Shown: piece by piece, positions 36,773-45,056 of the stretch
How the letters are laid out: every line of letters begins with the position of its first letter
Numbering within the stretch: position 1 is the first letter of the stretch
NCBI GenBank assembly: GCA_016699735.1
Contig: CP065008.1
Location: 1 to 64,000 of the forward strand
Length of the DNA: 64,000 nt
Source of the DNA: Alphaproteobacteria bacterium
GTDB taxonomy: Bacteria > Pseudomonadota > Alphaproteobacteria > Micavibrionales > Micavibrionaceae
Direction of reading: 5' to 3'
Position numbers and translations under genes: made by a program
Notes under the pieces: generated by a model
Seen by the model: the letters and a program-made list of their open reading frames with translations, nothing else
Database searches by the model: none
What the model was told of the DNA's origin: nothing

Positions 36773-38466
36773 GATCTCTCCGCGTTTCCACCGGCCGCTT
36801 TCGCGGGCGCGGACGGATTTATTTTCGGATGGGGCGCGGCGCAGGCGCGTCTGGACCACACCGCGTCCTTAAAGTAAGGAAGCTTCCTGGCCCGGATGAC
36901 GGGCTGGCCAGCGACGGCGATCAGTTGCTCCTCTTCGGGCAGACGCCCGATTTCATCGGGCGTGAGGACCGGAAAGCCGCGCTCATTCACCGACAGGCGC
37001 CACGGCGCGAAGAAATTCTCAGCCTCGCGGGAGACGCTCCGTCCTTTTCGTGTCGCATTGCCGATGCGCGCGCTCCACGCCTTGCGGTCGAGTTCGCTGC
37101 GGATACTCCAGGCTTGCACGAGGCTCGATTGCTCCTCGATCAAACCCGCGAGATTGGGGCCGTAAATCTCCACGGGCTGGCGGCGGGACTGGAAGATCAT
37201 CCAGCACCGCACGCCCTTGCCGGGCAGGAGCGAGAGCGCCTTGCCGATATTGGGCAGGCGTCCGAGATTGCCCATCTCTTCGAGCATGAAGAGCAGCTTC
37301 GTGCGGCGCTCATGCAGCGTCGGCGAGGCCGCAATGGCCTCCAAAAGCAGGGTGACGATCAGCCCCATCCACGGGCCGTGGGTTTCGAGCTTGGATTCCG
37401 GCAGGATCAGATAAAGCGTCGTCTTCCCGTCCAGCACATCGGAAAGCGAGAAATCGCTCTCCATCAGCGAGCGCCCGAAATCCGAATGCGCCTCGTAAAG
37501 CTCCAGCGCGTGCATGGCGTTGTCGCGGAACGCGCCGAACGTCTTGGCGTATTCCGGCTCCAGCCCGTCGGCGAGCGCGTTGCCGTATTCGCGCAGGAGG
37601 CCGGAGAACATCTCTGTGTTCTGCATGACCGAGGCCATCGAGCGCTTTTCGAATTCACTCGACCAGACGCAGGCGCGCAGTCCCGGCAGCGTGCATTTGT
37701 CGGGCTCCAGGGCGGCGAGGTAGAGAAGGAAGGTCACGATCAGGCGCCGCCCGCCATTGCGGAAGAAGATTCCGTCGCCCGCTTCATGGGCGTGGCCGCG
37801 TTCAGAGACGAGCTGGAGCGCGATCAGCTTGCAGAGCGCGTGCAGTTCGCGCCCGCTGTTCTTGAGCACATCCTCGACGAGAACACGCAGCGGATTAAAG
37901 CGCAGGCCGGGAATGCCACGCGCCCCGAAGGGATTGAGGATCAGGACGCGCTGCCCGTCCTTCTTTCGCCACGGGGCGGTGAGCGCGGTCAGCTCGCCTT
38001 TGACATCGGTGACGATGACGCTGCCCGAAGTCCAGTGCAACAGCGCCGGGACGACGAGCGACGTTGTCTTCCCTGTGCGGGCCGGGGCGTAGGCCAGCAT
38101 GTGGCCGTTGCCGGACTGGAAGGGATCGTAGAAGAGCTTGCGTCCTTCCAGCATTCCGATGAAAAGGCCGCGCCTGGCCTCGCTCATCTTCTGCACGAAA
38201 CGGTCCTTGAGCGTGGCGAGCCGCGCCTCGCCGTAGCCGCCTGAGACGATCCGGCTCTCATGCAACAGATTGATCTGGTTGGCGGTCTCCAGCCCTTGCA
38301 GGGAGAGTGCGAGCAGCGTCTTGCCCAATAAAAAGAGCGCCAGCCCCATGACCGCCAGACCCCACAGACGCCAATCGGGATACTGCGCGATCCAGGCGCC
38401 GAGCCACAGCAGCGCGAGCGCGAGGATCAGCGCAGGGACAATCGCTTGACGTTGCCGGGCGCGCAT
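36769..38466 (-). CDS. VirD4/TraG-type coupling protein
   Basis: The 565-residue protein has two N-terminal membrane helices (about residues 8-28 and 33-55), Walker A MLAYAPARTGKTTSLVVP (about 124-141), SVIVTDVKGEL (about 150-160), LLFMLEEMGNLGRLPNIG (Walker B and following) and CWMIFQSRRQPVEIYG. Coupling proteins hand the relaxase-DNA complex to a type IV channel. Start is 4 bases after the stop of the VWA gene. No VirB-type channel genes were seen, so a helper system is expected. Confidence 0.88.
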   Translation of the reverse strand: MRARQRQAIVPALILALALLWLGAWIAQYPDWRLWGLAVMGLALFLLGKTLLALSLQGLETANQINLLHESRIVSGGYGEARLATLKDRFVQKMSEARRGLFIGMLEGRKLFYDPFQSGNGHMLAYAPARTGKTTSLVVPALLHWTSGSVIVTDVKGELTALTAPWRKKDGQRVLILNPFGARGIPGLRFNPLRVLVEDVLKNSGRELHALCKLIALQLVSERGHAHEAGDGIFFRNGGRRLIVTFLLYLAALEPDKCTLPGLRACVWSSEFEKRSMASVMQNTEMFSGLLREYGNALADGLEPEYAKTFGAFRDNAMHALELYEAHSDFGRSLMESDFSLSDVLDGKTTLYLILPESKLETHGPWMGLIVTLLLEAIAASPTLHERRTKLLFMLEEMGNLGRLPNIGKALSLLPGKGVRCWMIFQSRRQPVEIYGPNLAGLIEEQSSLVQAWSIRSELDRKAWSARIGNATRKGRSVSREAENFFAPWRLSVNERGFPVLTPDEIGRLPEEEQLIAVAGQPVIRARKLPYFKDAVWSRRACAAPHPKINPSAPAKAAGGNAERS

Positions 38467-38470
38467 CGTC

Positions 38471-39544
38471 CTAGCGCCCCTCGATCCTGAGGATTTGCAG
38501 GCCCGAGAGCGAAACCCCGAAGGCGCGCAGGAAGCGGTCGAGTTCGCCTTGTAAATCCGCGCCTGCCGAGACTTGCAGATCGGCTACCGGCGCGAGCACG
38601 GCGGGCGCCGCGTTTCCCGCCCAGAAGACGAAGAGCTTGTTGTCATTGGCGATCTTCTGGCCGCTCGCGATGAGGGTGGCGACCTTTGCGCCGTATTCGT
38701 CCGTGATCCCGGAGTCGATCCCGTCGGTAATGACCAGCGTGATGTTGGGCATCCCGGTCTCCCAGGAATAGACCGCGCTGCGGTTGGTCTCGAAACTGAT
38801 CCGCAGCGCCTCGAAGAGCGCGGTTCCGCCCGAAGGCGCCGGAACCTTGCCGAGAACGGAAGCCGCTTGCGCGCATGGGGTTGGCCGCGCCGGATCGGTC
38901 AGCTCCTGCACGCGCTCGTTAAAGACCAGCACCCGGCAGCGCGCGAACGCGGGCAGCGCGGCCATAAACGTCCGCAAGGAGACCATCACCGGATCGAGCG
39001 CCCCCGCCATCGAGCCCGAGACATCAAGCAGCAGATTGACGGGCAGCGGCGTTCCATCCGGGATCGCCGCCCAGTCATAGGAAAACGTCAGGCGTTTGAA
39101 GGATGTGTTGAAGACAGAAACTTCCGAGGGTGCGGGCGCAACAATCGACCCGTCCGCCCGCCGGAAGAGGACCAGCGCCTCGCGCGCACCGTTTATTCCG
39201 CGCACACCGGCAATCGTCACCGAGGCGACATTGCCGCCGGCAAGGACGATGAGGTCCTCGCCCTTGTGGCCCGCAAAGGCGGTGAAGGGGCGGCCGCTCT
39301 CCAGCAACAGTCCCGAGCGCCGGATACGCAGATCAAGGAGCGAGTCGTTCCCCGCCGCAAGATCGAAGACGATCTCCGGCTTGCCGAGCGTGCGGATTTG
39401 CGCGTCCGGATCGGCGACCGAGAGCTTCGCGCGTCCGGCCTCAGGAACCGTGACGGATATCCTCTGCGCGTTGGCGGCGCCGGTCGCGAGTGCGAACGTG
39501 AGGATGCGTACAAGAGTATGCGTTCTCATAAAGTCCGTTCTCAT
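38471..39544 (-). CDS. Exported von Willebrand factor A domain protein
   Basis: The 357-residue protein begins at ATG 39544, overlapping the upstream stop as ATGA; the open frame further upstream lies inside that gene. A signal peptide follows (LVRILTFALATGAANAQ). The VWA domain has a complete MIDAS: LLLDVSGSMAG (DxSxS), a Thr in SGGTALFEAL, and an Asp in LVITDGIDSG. The N-terminal 150 residues look beta-rich. It is the second of two exported VWA-like proteins before TraG. Role unknown; VWA proteins often mediate metal-dependent protein contacts. Confidence 0.75.
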   Translation of the reverse strand: MRTDFMRTHTLVRILTFALATGAANAQRISVTVPEAGRAKLSVADPDAQIRTLGKPEIVFDLAAGNDSLLDLRIRRSGLLLESGRPFTAFAGHKGEDLIVLAGGNVASVTIAGVRGINGAREALVLFRRADGSIVAPAPSEVSVFNTSFKRLTFSYDWAAIPDGTPLPVNLLLDVSGSMAGALDPVMVSLRTFMAALPAFARCRVLVFNERVQELTDPARPTPCAQAASVLGKVPAPSGGTALFEALRISFETNRSAVYSWETGMPNITLVITDGIDSGITDEYGAKVATLIASGQKIANDNKLFVFWAGNAAPAVLAPVADLQVSAGADLQGELDRFLRAFGVSLSGLQILRIEGR

Positions 39545-40230
39545 GGCGTCTCTCCGGCGCTGAAGGGCGAGGAGCGCAGAGCGGACAAGGAGCGCTCGAC
39601 ATCGAGAAACGTGACGGGAATGCCGCGCGCGCGCAGTTCCTCGAAGCTCGGCGCCAGAAATTCCTCCCACACGCGCTTTTGATGCGGAGAGACCCAGAAG
39701 AAGGCAAGCGAACGGAGATTGGCTGACCCCAGAAGCGCGCCGTTAATGTCGCCGTCTTCGGGCGGCATCTGCGGCAGGGTGATGTGTGTGATCGCTGAAC
39801 ACGGGCGCGGTGTATCCACCAGCGAGCTGAAGATCACGACCTGCACGCCGTGGACGCCTTCGCGTTCGTGCTGGGCGAGGTTGCTTTTCAGTTCCGCAAA
39901 GGCGCCGGGCAGGTTATTGCAGCGCGCCGGATCGGCGGTGATGGCATCCACGAGCGCTTGGGCGCGGAGCGGATCGCGCCGCAGTTCGAGCGGCGTGCCG
40001 CTCCAGACTGTGCGTCCCAGGGAGGTTGAGATCACATTGACCCTGGCGTGGGCGCCGGCGCGTTTGCTGGCCAGCGCCTTGAGATGCGCCAAAAGCATCA
40101 TCTTGCTGGTCTGCGCACTGCCCGCATCGAGCAGAACGCCGGAGTCATCAATGATGAGTTCGAGTGCGATCTTGTCCTGCGCGAAGAGTGGCGCGCTCAC
40201 CAAGAGCAGCAGGGTGAGGAGGTATTTCAT
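39541..40230 (-). CDS. Exported VWA-like protein with incomplete MIDAS
   Basis: The 229-residue protein begins MKYLLTLLLLVSAPLFAQ (signal peptide). The mature part starts IALELIIDDSGV, where a VWA domain would have DxSxS; only part of the motif is present. It then resembles a Rossmann VWA-like fold (ARVNVISTSLGRTVW, VVIFSSLVDTPRPCS). It overlaps its neighbours on both sides by 4 bases, so it is coupled. It probably pairs with the complete VWA protein that follows. Confidence 0.6.
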   Translation of the reverse strand: MKYLLTLLLLVSAPLFAQDKIALELIIDDSGVLLDAGSAQTSKMMLLAHLKALASKRAGAHARVNVISTSLGRTVWSGTPLELRRDPLRAQALVDAITADPARCNNLPGAFAELKSNLAQHEREGVHGVQVVIFSSLVDTPRPCSAITHITLPQMPPEDGDINGALLGSANLRSLAFFWVSPHQKRVWEEFLAPSFEELRARGIPVTFLDVERSLSALRSSPFSAGETP

Positions 40231-40850
40231 GACGCGCTCCTCGATAAGGCCCGGCGCGAGGCTTTGAGGATGTGCGCGGTCGCCAGCCCCATCGCGGCGT
40301 TAATCAGGATCAGCGCCACACACATCAGCAGCATCGGCCAGAAACCCGTGGCATGTCCCGCCAGCGTCGGGATCGGTGAAGGCGCGCTCTCGGCGGCTAC
40401 GCGCAAGTAAAGCGCCGCGAACTCGGTCACGACGACGAAGGCATAAAGAAGGAGCAGGAGTCCGGTCACGATCCGGCTCAGCGCATCGGCAAAGAAGCCC
40501 TGCGGGTTTCCGAAAATCTCCTTATGCCGCTCGATGAGCTGACCAAAGAGGAAGATGGGCGTCGCGACGGCGGCAAGGCCCAGAATCCCGTTGATCAGAG
40601 TCGAGACGGTGAGGTTCTGAACCCAGCCCCAGGGCGGCAGGCCGAGCGCATCGACGAGGAACACGTCGGAGCCCACGGTATTGACCAGCGAATAATTGGC
40701 CGTGTGCAGGAGCCAATTAAAGGCTTCCGCGCCCATGATCCCGGCCAGCTTGACGATGACCCAAAGCCGGTCGGCGGGCTCCAGGGGCAAGGCTGCATCG
40801 CCGCCTTTTGGCGGCTGCCAGCTTGAGAAGTTTTCTTCGAACTCGGACAT
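40227..40850 (-). CDS. Four-helix membrane protein heading the mobilization operon
   Basis: A 207-residue protein with four probable membrane segments (LVNTV..VDALGL region weak; about 80-100 ILGLAAVATPIFLFG, 120-145 IVTGLLLLLYAFVVV, 170-190 MLLMCVALILINAAMG). No sequence family recognised. It is the first gene of the operon that runs through to the relaxase, and its stop is in an ATGA overlap with the next start. It could be a transfer channel component or an accessory to the VWA proteins. Confidence 0.55.
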   Translation of the reverse strand: MSEFEENFSSWQPPKGGDAALPLEPADRLWVIVKLAGIMGAEAFNWLLHTANYSLVNTVGSDVFLVDALGLPPWGWVQNLTVSTLINGILGLAAVATPIFLFGQLIERHKEIFGNPQGFFADALSRIVTGLLLLLYAFVVVTEFAALYLRVAAESAPSPIPTLAGHATGFWPMLLMCVALILINAAMGLATAHILKASRRALSRSAS

Positions 40851-40862
40851 GAAAGCCTCCTT

Positions 40863-40895
40863 GCGCCCGCCTGAAGGAAACTCCAGGACGGGCGC
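40863..40895 (-). promoter_or_regulatory. Hairpin in the leader of the mobilization operon
   Basis: GCGCCCG (40863-40869) and CGGGCGC (40889-40895) enclose an inner CCTG/CAGG pair. It lies 13 bases before the start of the 207-residue gene, where it could block or regulate translation. The 202-base gap to the divergent gene at 41053 holds both promoters. Confidence 0.4.
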
Positions 40896-41052
40896 GTCAC
40901 GGTTGATCGTGCGGCGCTCCGAACCTCAGGGACTTCGGACCGCCAGGGGGCTTTGCGCAAAGCTTGGAAAAATCGTAAGGGAAGGGCTCGGTTCAGGCGA
41001 GAAACAACGCCCGAGCTTGTCAAGTTCAGCGCCCCGGCAGCGATAATTCCTC

Positions 41053-41847
41053 ATGCCCCGCAAAAACAGGCCGCCGAAGAACCGCTACTGCCGCCGCTCG
41101 AAACTCGGCGAAGAGGCGTTTGCGGGGTTGTTGTTCGACTGGTTTGCGAACCGCAGCGCTGAAGAATCGGCCAGCCGATTAAAGGAGCACTACGGCGTGA
41201 ACATCAGCCGTCAGGGCGTGAACAAATATTTCCTGAATCTCGGCTATTACACATTTCTCAACTTCTATGTCCCCGACGCGCTGTTGCTCCTCCTCAGTCC
41301 TGATCTGGAGCAGAAGGGTTTTCCGGAAACCATCGCCCGCGAGCGGCGCTGGGTCTTCGCCTACAGTTTTGAGTTTGCGCAGGCGATGCTTAAAGCCGCA
41401 CGGATCAGTCCCGAACGGAAGGCGGCGGCGTGTGATCGCCTTCTTGCGATCCCGGCTGCGCTCCGGCTCTATCTCGAAGACGGCGTGGTCTCATCAGAAG
41501 CGATGATCGAGAGCACAGCGCAGGGCGCCATCTTCACGCGCCTGCGTGATAACCAGTTCCTCGTGTCCGCCCTCCGCGAAATCAGACGCCGGACCTTCGG
41601 ATACGCATCCGCACATTTCCTCTCCTATTTCGGGAAGGCCTATTTCATGGAGGCGTTCTCGATATCCTGCGAGCAACGCGGCAATGACCAGGCCACGCTG
41701 AACAATGTCTGGGTTCAGATGGGAATACGCCTGCCACTGACGACCTATCTGCAAGTCAATCCGATGACGGTTATGGAACCAGCCCGCATTGCGGCGACGA
41801 TCCCCGGTCTGATCCGAGGATTGACGGATGAGGGGCGTGAACCCTAA
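41053..41847 (+). CDS. Hypothetical protein with possible HTH N-terminus
   Basis: The 264-residue protein has an N-terminal segment (EEAFAGLLFDWFANRSAEESASRLKEHYGVNISRQGVNKYF) that looks like a transposase or phage-type HTH of the kind that selects sites with a following recognition helix. The C-terminal 170 residues are helical and have no motif I know; no DDE residues were found. It is divergent from the mobilization operon and convergent with the integrase, so a regulator is one option. Family unknown. Confidence 0.5.
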   Translation: MPRKNRPPKNRYCRRSKLGEEAFAGLLFDWFANRSAEESASRLKEHYGVNISRQGVNKYFLNLGYYTFLNFYVPDALLLLLSPDLEQKGFPETIARERRWVFAYSFEFAQAMLKAARISPERKAAACDRLLAIPAALRLYLEDGVVSSEAMIESTAQGAIFTRLRDNQFLVSALREIRRRTFGYASAHFLSYFGKAYFMEAFSISCEQRGNDQATLNNVWVQMGIRLPLTTYLQVNPMTVMEPARIAATIPGLIRGLTDEGREP

Positions 41848-41866
41848 AGCAGGCCGCCGCAGTTCT

Positions 41867-43156
41867 TCAATGAAGCATGGAGAACGCGATCTTCTTGAGC
41901 CACGCGTGTTTGGTTTCGAGCATATGGCCGCGTCCATATTTCGGGCCACGGCTGCGGTGTCCCATCAACTCGTCGATCACTTCCTCGGGCGCGCCCGCAT
42001 CGCGCAGCCTGTCCTTGAACGTGTGCCGCAGCGAATAGAGGGAATGATCCTCTGTGGGCTTCAGATTGTTCTCCCGCAGGTATTTGTTGATCGTTGTCGA
42101 GACGGTATCGGCGTTGCGGTAGTGGGAAAAGCCCGTCGGGAGTTGCGAGAACGCATAGAGCGAGGAACCCACGAGCGGAATCTTTCGTTGCGAGTGCAGC
42201 GTCTTGAGCGCGTGGTCGCCGCGAGCCCTGATCCAGATATGAGGAATATTGTCCTCTAGCAGGATGTCGTCGGGTTGGAGGCCAATGAGTTCCGATTCCC
42301 GCGCCCCGGTATCGGCCATTGCGAAGATCAGGAGGCGTGCTTCGGCATTCAGGCCGGCGAGCGCACCGCCACGGAGAAGTGTCTGTTGCACATAGGACGC
42401 CTCGAAGGGCGGACGAGAATTGTCGAGTTCCTTGAGCCGCGTCCGTGCAAAGAGAACGTCGATGTTCGTTCCGATCTCCTGAGCGGCGCAGACCGTTTGA
42501 AGGATGTCACGCACGTAAAGCAGGTTCTTGTTGACGGTGCCTGCTACAGCGCTTCCGTCCGATACGCGGTCCATCCACCACTGGCGGTATTTGAGAATGT
42601 CGCCTCTAGCGACTTCATGGATAGACTTGTCGTCCACCACTGCAATGAATCCGTTCCATGCCGCGATCCGGGGGTTCTTCCATTTTCTGATTTGGTGATC
42701 GGACTTGTTGACCAGTCGGTCCGAGCAAAGCGGCCAGAACCTCTCCAAAATCTCGCTGAGCATGACCGTCGGAGCATTCAGCCCACCCAGGACCGCGGTG
42801 ACGACTTTCGGTTGCTCAATTGCGCCCGCAGCCACGCGGACACGTTCCATGACTTCCTCAAGGGGAGCTTTGGCGATTTCTGCGACGCTCTTGTAAGCAA
42901 ATCCATGTGCCTTCGCGAGCTTTACGGCGGCACGGTAAGCCGCGACGCGGTCTGTCTGGCCGTTCGTCTTGATCAGGCTGCGCCAGAAATCCTCGATGTA
43001 ATCGTTGTAGATCGCAGCCTTGCGGTGCGCTTCTCTTTCATCGCGCGTTCCGAGCGATATTTTGATGGATGTGCGTGTCTCGAACGGGAGAACGTAACCG
43101 GGAACTCGCCGTCTGTAGTAGTAATAATCTCCGCGTCTGAAAACATAAGACTGCAT
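41867..43156 (-). CDS. Tyrosine site-specific integrase
   Basis: The 429-residue protein begins with an N-terminal arm-binding-type region (SYVFRRGDYYYYRRRVPG, LGTRDEREAHRKAAIYN). The catalytic domain has Arg I in ADTGARESELIGL (about 283-295), HSLYSLRHTFKDRL (about 372-384, second Arg in the H-x-x-R form), LMGH (about 400) and the probable nucleophile Tyr in GPKYGRG (about 411). It stands 140 bases from the tRNA-Ser target, the typical arrangement of tRNA-specific island integrases, and acts on the 26-bp att core. Its transcript runs away from the tRNA. Confidence 0.9.
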   Translation of the reverse strand: MQSYVFRRGDYYYYRRRVPGYVLPFETRTSIKISLGTRDEREAHRKAAIYNDYIEDFWRSLIKTNGQTDRVAAYRAAVKLAKAHGFAYKSVAEIAKAPLEEVMERVRVAAGAIEQPKVVTAVLGGLNAPTVMLSEILERFWPLCSDRLVNKSDHQIRKWKNPRIAAWNGFIAVVDDKSIHEVARGDILKYRQWWMDRVSDGSAVAGTVNKNLLYVRDILQTVCAAQEIGTNIDVLFARTRLKELDNSRPPFEASYVQQTLLRGGALAGLNAEARLLIFAMADTGARESELIGLQPDDILLEDNIPHIWIRARGDHALKTLHSQRKIPLVGSSLYAFSQLPTGFSHYRNADTVSTTINKYLRENNLKPTEDHSLYSLRHTFKDRLRDAGAPEEVIDELMGHRSRGPKYGRGHMLETKHAWLKKIAFSMLH

Positions 43157-43293
43157 CCGCTCCGTGTCCCATCACGACATTCGATTTGTATCTCAAAAAT
43201 GAGTAAAGAAAAACCTTCGGGCGGTCAAGAAAAAACCACATGCAAGTCATATCAATATCTTAAGATGGAAATAGTTAACGACTGGTAAAGAAA

Positions 43294-43319
43294 AATGGCG
43301 GAGAAGACAGGATTCGAAC
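43294..43319. repeat. Attachment site copy (integrase end), within tRNA-Ser
   Basis: Identical to 12024-12049. It includes the encoded CCA and most of the 3' half of tRNA-Ser, so integration at this end restores the tRNA. Confidence 0.9.
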
Positions 43320-43383
43320 CTGCGAGGAGTTGCCCCCTACACGCTTTCCAGGCGTGCGCCTTCAACCGCTCGGCCACTTCTCC
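43296..43383 (-). tRNA. tRNA-Ser(GGA)
   Basis: Read on the minus strand: acceptor GGAGAAG pairs with CTTCTCC, discriminator G, encoded CCA. The anticodon stem CACGC/GCGTG closes a seven-base loop CTGGAAA with anticodon GGA. A long variable arm (class II) and T arm with GGTTCGAATCC follow. Length 88 with CCA. It is the integration target of the element to its left. Confidence 0.95.
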
Positions 43384-43526
43384 GTAAGGGAAAACAGGAG
43401 TTTTTCCCGATTATTCCATTTCAGAAACCGGACACTACCTTTATGTGAGTAAAAATTCAACCCGCCTTTTCGTTCGCCCCCGCGATTGTTAAGATATTCG
43501 TTAACTTTTCATGCCTAGAGGGTTGA

Positions 43527-44156
43527 ATGATGCGCAAACTCCTGATCCTGATCGCTTTCCTGCCGCTCGTCGCCGCCGTTGGCCACGATGTCTATCAGTT
43601 TATCCAGAATAAGGAAAAGGGCTTCCGCTTCTCCGATGTCGGCTGGCTCTGGGCAAAATACGACCCGCAAAGCCACCAGCAGATGAGGGAGCAGCTCAAC
43701 ACCCTGATGGAGCAGGCCGAGGAAAACCGCGAGCCGGAAATGATCGCCGAACCGATCGAGGAACCCGTGCCCCCGGTTCCCGCCCCGCAGGCCACCGACC
43801 TTCCGCCCCAGACGACGGAAGCCCAGCCCCTGACCCCTGAACCCGGCGCGGCTCAAGCGCCGACCCCGGCCCCGCAAACGCCTGAAGCCCTTGACGATGA
43901 GACAGGAAAAGTCAAAGTCATCATAAAGAAAAAGGATGCCCTGCCGAAAACCACCGAAGTTCTGGGCGGAGCGGCGGGCTTTGCCGCCTTCCTGATGCAG
44001 CAAAAGGCCGTAGTCGTCGCCGGCGGCTTCGCCGCCCTCATGATGCTCCTGATGTGGATTTGCGGGTCAGTGAAGCTCGGCCGCAAAAAGGATATGGATG
44101 ACGACCTGCTGTCGAACCGCAAAAAGGGCGGCAATTACAAATATAGCCGCAAATAA
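43527..44156 (+). CDS. Hypothetical membrane protein with Pro-rich linker
   Basis: The 209-residue protein has an N-terminal hydrophobic segment (LLILIAFLPLVAAVG), a Glu/Pro/Ala-rich linker (about 75-135), a central KVKVIIKKKDALPKT segment and a second membrane span near 155-182 (VVVAGGFAALMMLLMWICG), with a basic C-terminus. No family recognised. A TTAA-N8-TTAAC sequence (43489-43505) lies 22 bases before ATG; it is one base too long for a CtrA box. Confidence 0.6.
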   Translation: MMRKLLILIAFLPLVAAVGHDVYQFIQNKEKGFRFSDVGWLWAKYDPQSHQQMREQLNTLMEQAEENREPEMIAEPIEEPVPPVPAPQATDLPPQTTEAQPLTPEPGAAQAPTPAPQTPEALDDETGKVKVIIKKKDALPKTTEVLGGAAGFAAFLMQQKAVVVAGGFAALMMLLMWICGSVKLGRKKDMDDDLLSNRKKGGNYKYSRK

Positions 44157-44160
44157 CGGT

Positions 44161-44919
44161 CTACTGAACGCAATCGCTCATCGCCGCAACCTCTGCACAA
44201 ATCAAATCCAGATCCTCAGGCCGCGAAAGCCTGTGCTCCCCGTCTTCGACATAAACAATCCGTGTCTGCGGCCCTTGAAACTGGCGGGCGATATCCTCCG
44301 CCGTCTGCCACGGCACATCTTGATCCAGCCGCCCGTGCAGCAAAGTCACGGGAACGGCGATCGGATGCTCCCGGCTCAAAACGCAGCGTTCCCGCCCGTC
44401 CACAATCAGCTTTTTCGTAATGACATAGGGCGGCCCATAAGCACTCGGAACCTCCACAAACCCTTGCTCCTCGACCTCCTGCCGTTGCGCGTCCGAAAGT
44501 TCCCGCTCAATGGCCACTGTAAAATCGGGAGCCGCGGCAATCCCGACCAACCCCTTCACCCGCTCCGGCCGCTCAAGCAGCAGCAGCAAAGAAATCCACC
44601 CGCCCATCGAAGACCCGACCAGAACGACATCCCCCGGCACGACCTGATCCAGAATATCCCGCGCATCCGCAAACCACTGCCCGATGCAGCCCTCGGCGAA
44701 CCGCCCCTCGGAAACCCCGTGCCCGGAATAATCGAACCGCACGAACCCCTGCCCCCGCGCACGGCAATGCGCCTCGAGCGCCAAAGCCTTGCTCCCGCTC
44801 ATATCCGACCGGAACCCGCCCAGAAACATCACGCAGGGCAGTCGGCATCCCTCCACAGCAGGAAAATAATGATAAGCCAGCGTATCCCGTCCGGGGCGGT
44901 GAAGATGGCGGGGACTCAT
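44161..44919 (-). CDS. Alpha/beta hydrolase
   Basis: The 252-residue protein has the serine hydrolase triad: nucleophile elbow VGSSMGGW (about 102-109), Asp in LHGRLDQDVPW and His in DGEHRLSR near the C-terminus. The oxyanion region is FLGGFRSDMSG followed by RFDYSGHG. It resembles the ABHD10/palmitoyl-thioesterase-like group. Substrate unknown. The stop lies 4 bases from the convergent stop of the 209-residue gene. Confidence 0.8.
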   Translation of the reverse strand: MSPRHLHRPGRDTLAYHYFPAVEGCRLPCVMFLGGFRSDMSGSKALALEAHCRARGQGFVRFDYSGHGVSEGRFAEGCIGQWFADARDILDQVVPGDVVLVGSSMGGWISLLLLLERPERVKGLVGIAAAPDFTVAIERELSDAQRQEVEEQGFVEVPSAYGPPYVITKKLIVDGRERCVLSREHPIAVPVTLLHGRLDQDVPWQTAEDIARQFQGPQTRIVYVEDGEHRLSRPEDLDLICAEVAAMSDCVQ

Positions 44920-45056
44920 GATCCGTCCTTAGGGTTAATCGTGCACAGAAACCGCCTTCCGCAAGGGCGAACCTTGCGTCCGGGCGGCGTTCGCTTTATA
45001 CATAGACCAGACGCCGGGGGCTTTCCACCCCCCAAACCGGAATTGTGTAGAGGACA

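Larger units (their letters stand above)
12024..43319. mobile_element. Integrative mobilizable element inserted in tRNA-Ser(GGA)
   Basis: A 26-bp identical repeat (AATGGCGGAGAAGACAGG, then ATTCGAAC) lies at 12024-12049 and at 43294-43319, where it forms the 3' end of an intact tRNA-Ser. A tyrosine integrase gene sits directly beside the tRNA. Unit length repeat-to-repeat is 31,270 bases. Contents: AlpA-like protein, RHH protein, restriction-modification fusion, SIR2-HerA, ParB-like protein, DUF2958 protein, ArdC, RTX cargo, relaxase, MobC, serine recombinase, TraG/VirD4 and VWA proteins. No VirB4, VirB8-11 or pilin genes were seen, so transfer would need a helper. Confidence 0.88.

Noticed and set aside
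36829..38244. 471-codon plus-strand frame opposite TraG
   Set aside because: Antisense shadow of the coupling protein gene, no recognisable domain.
43489..43505. CtrA box before the 43527 gene
   Set aside because: The spacing between the TTAA half-sites is eight, not seven.
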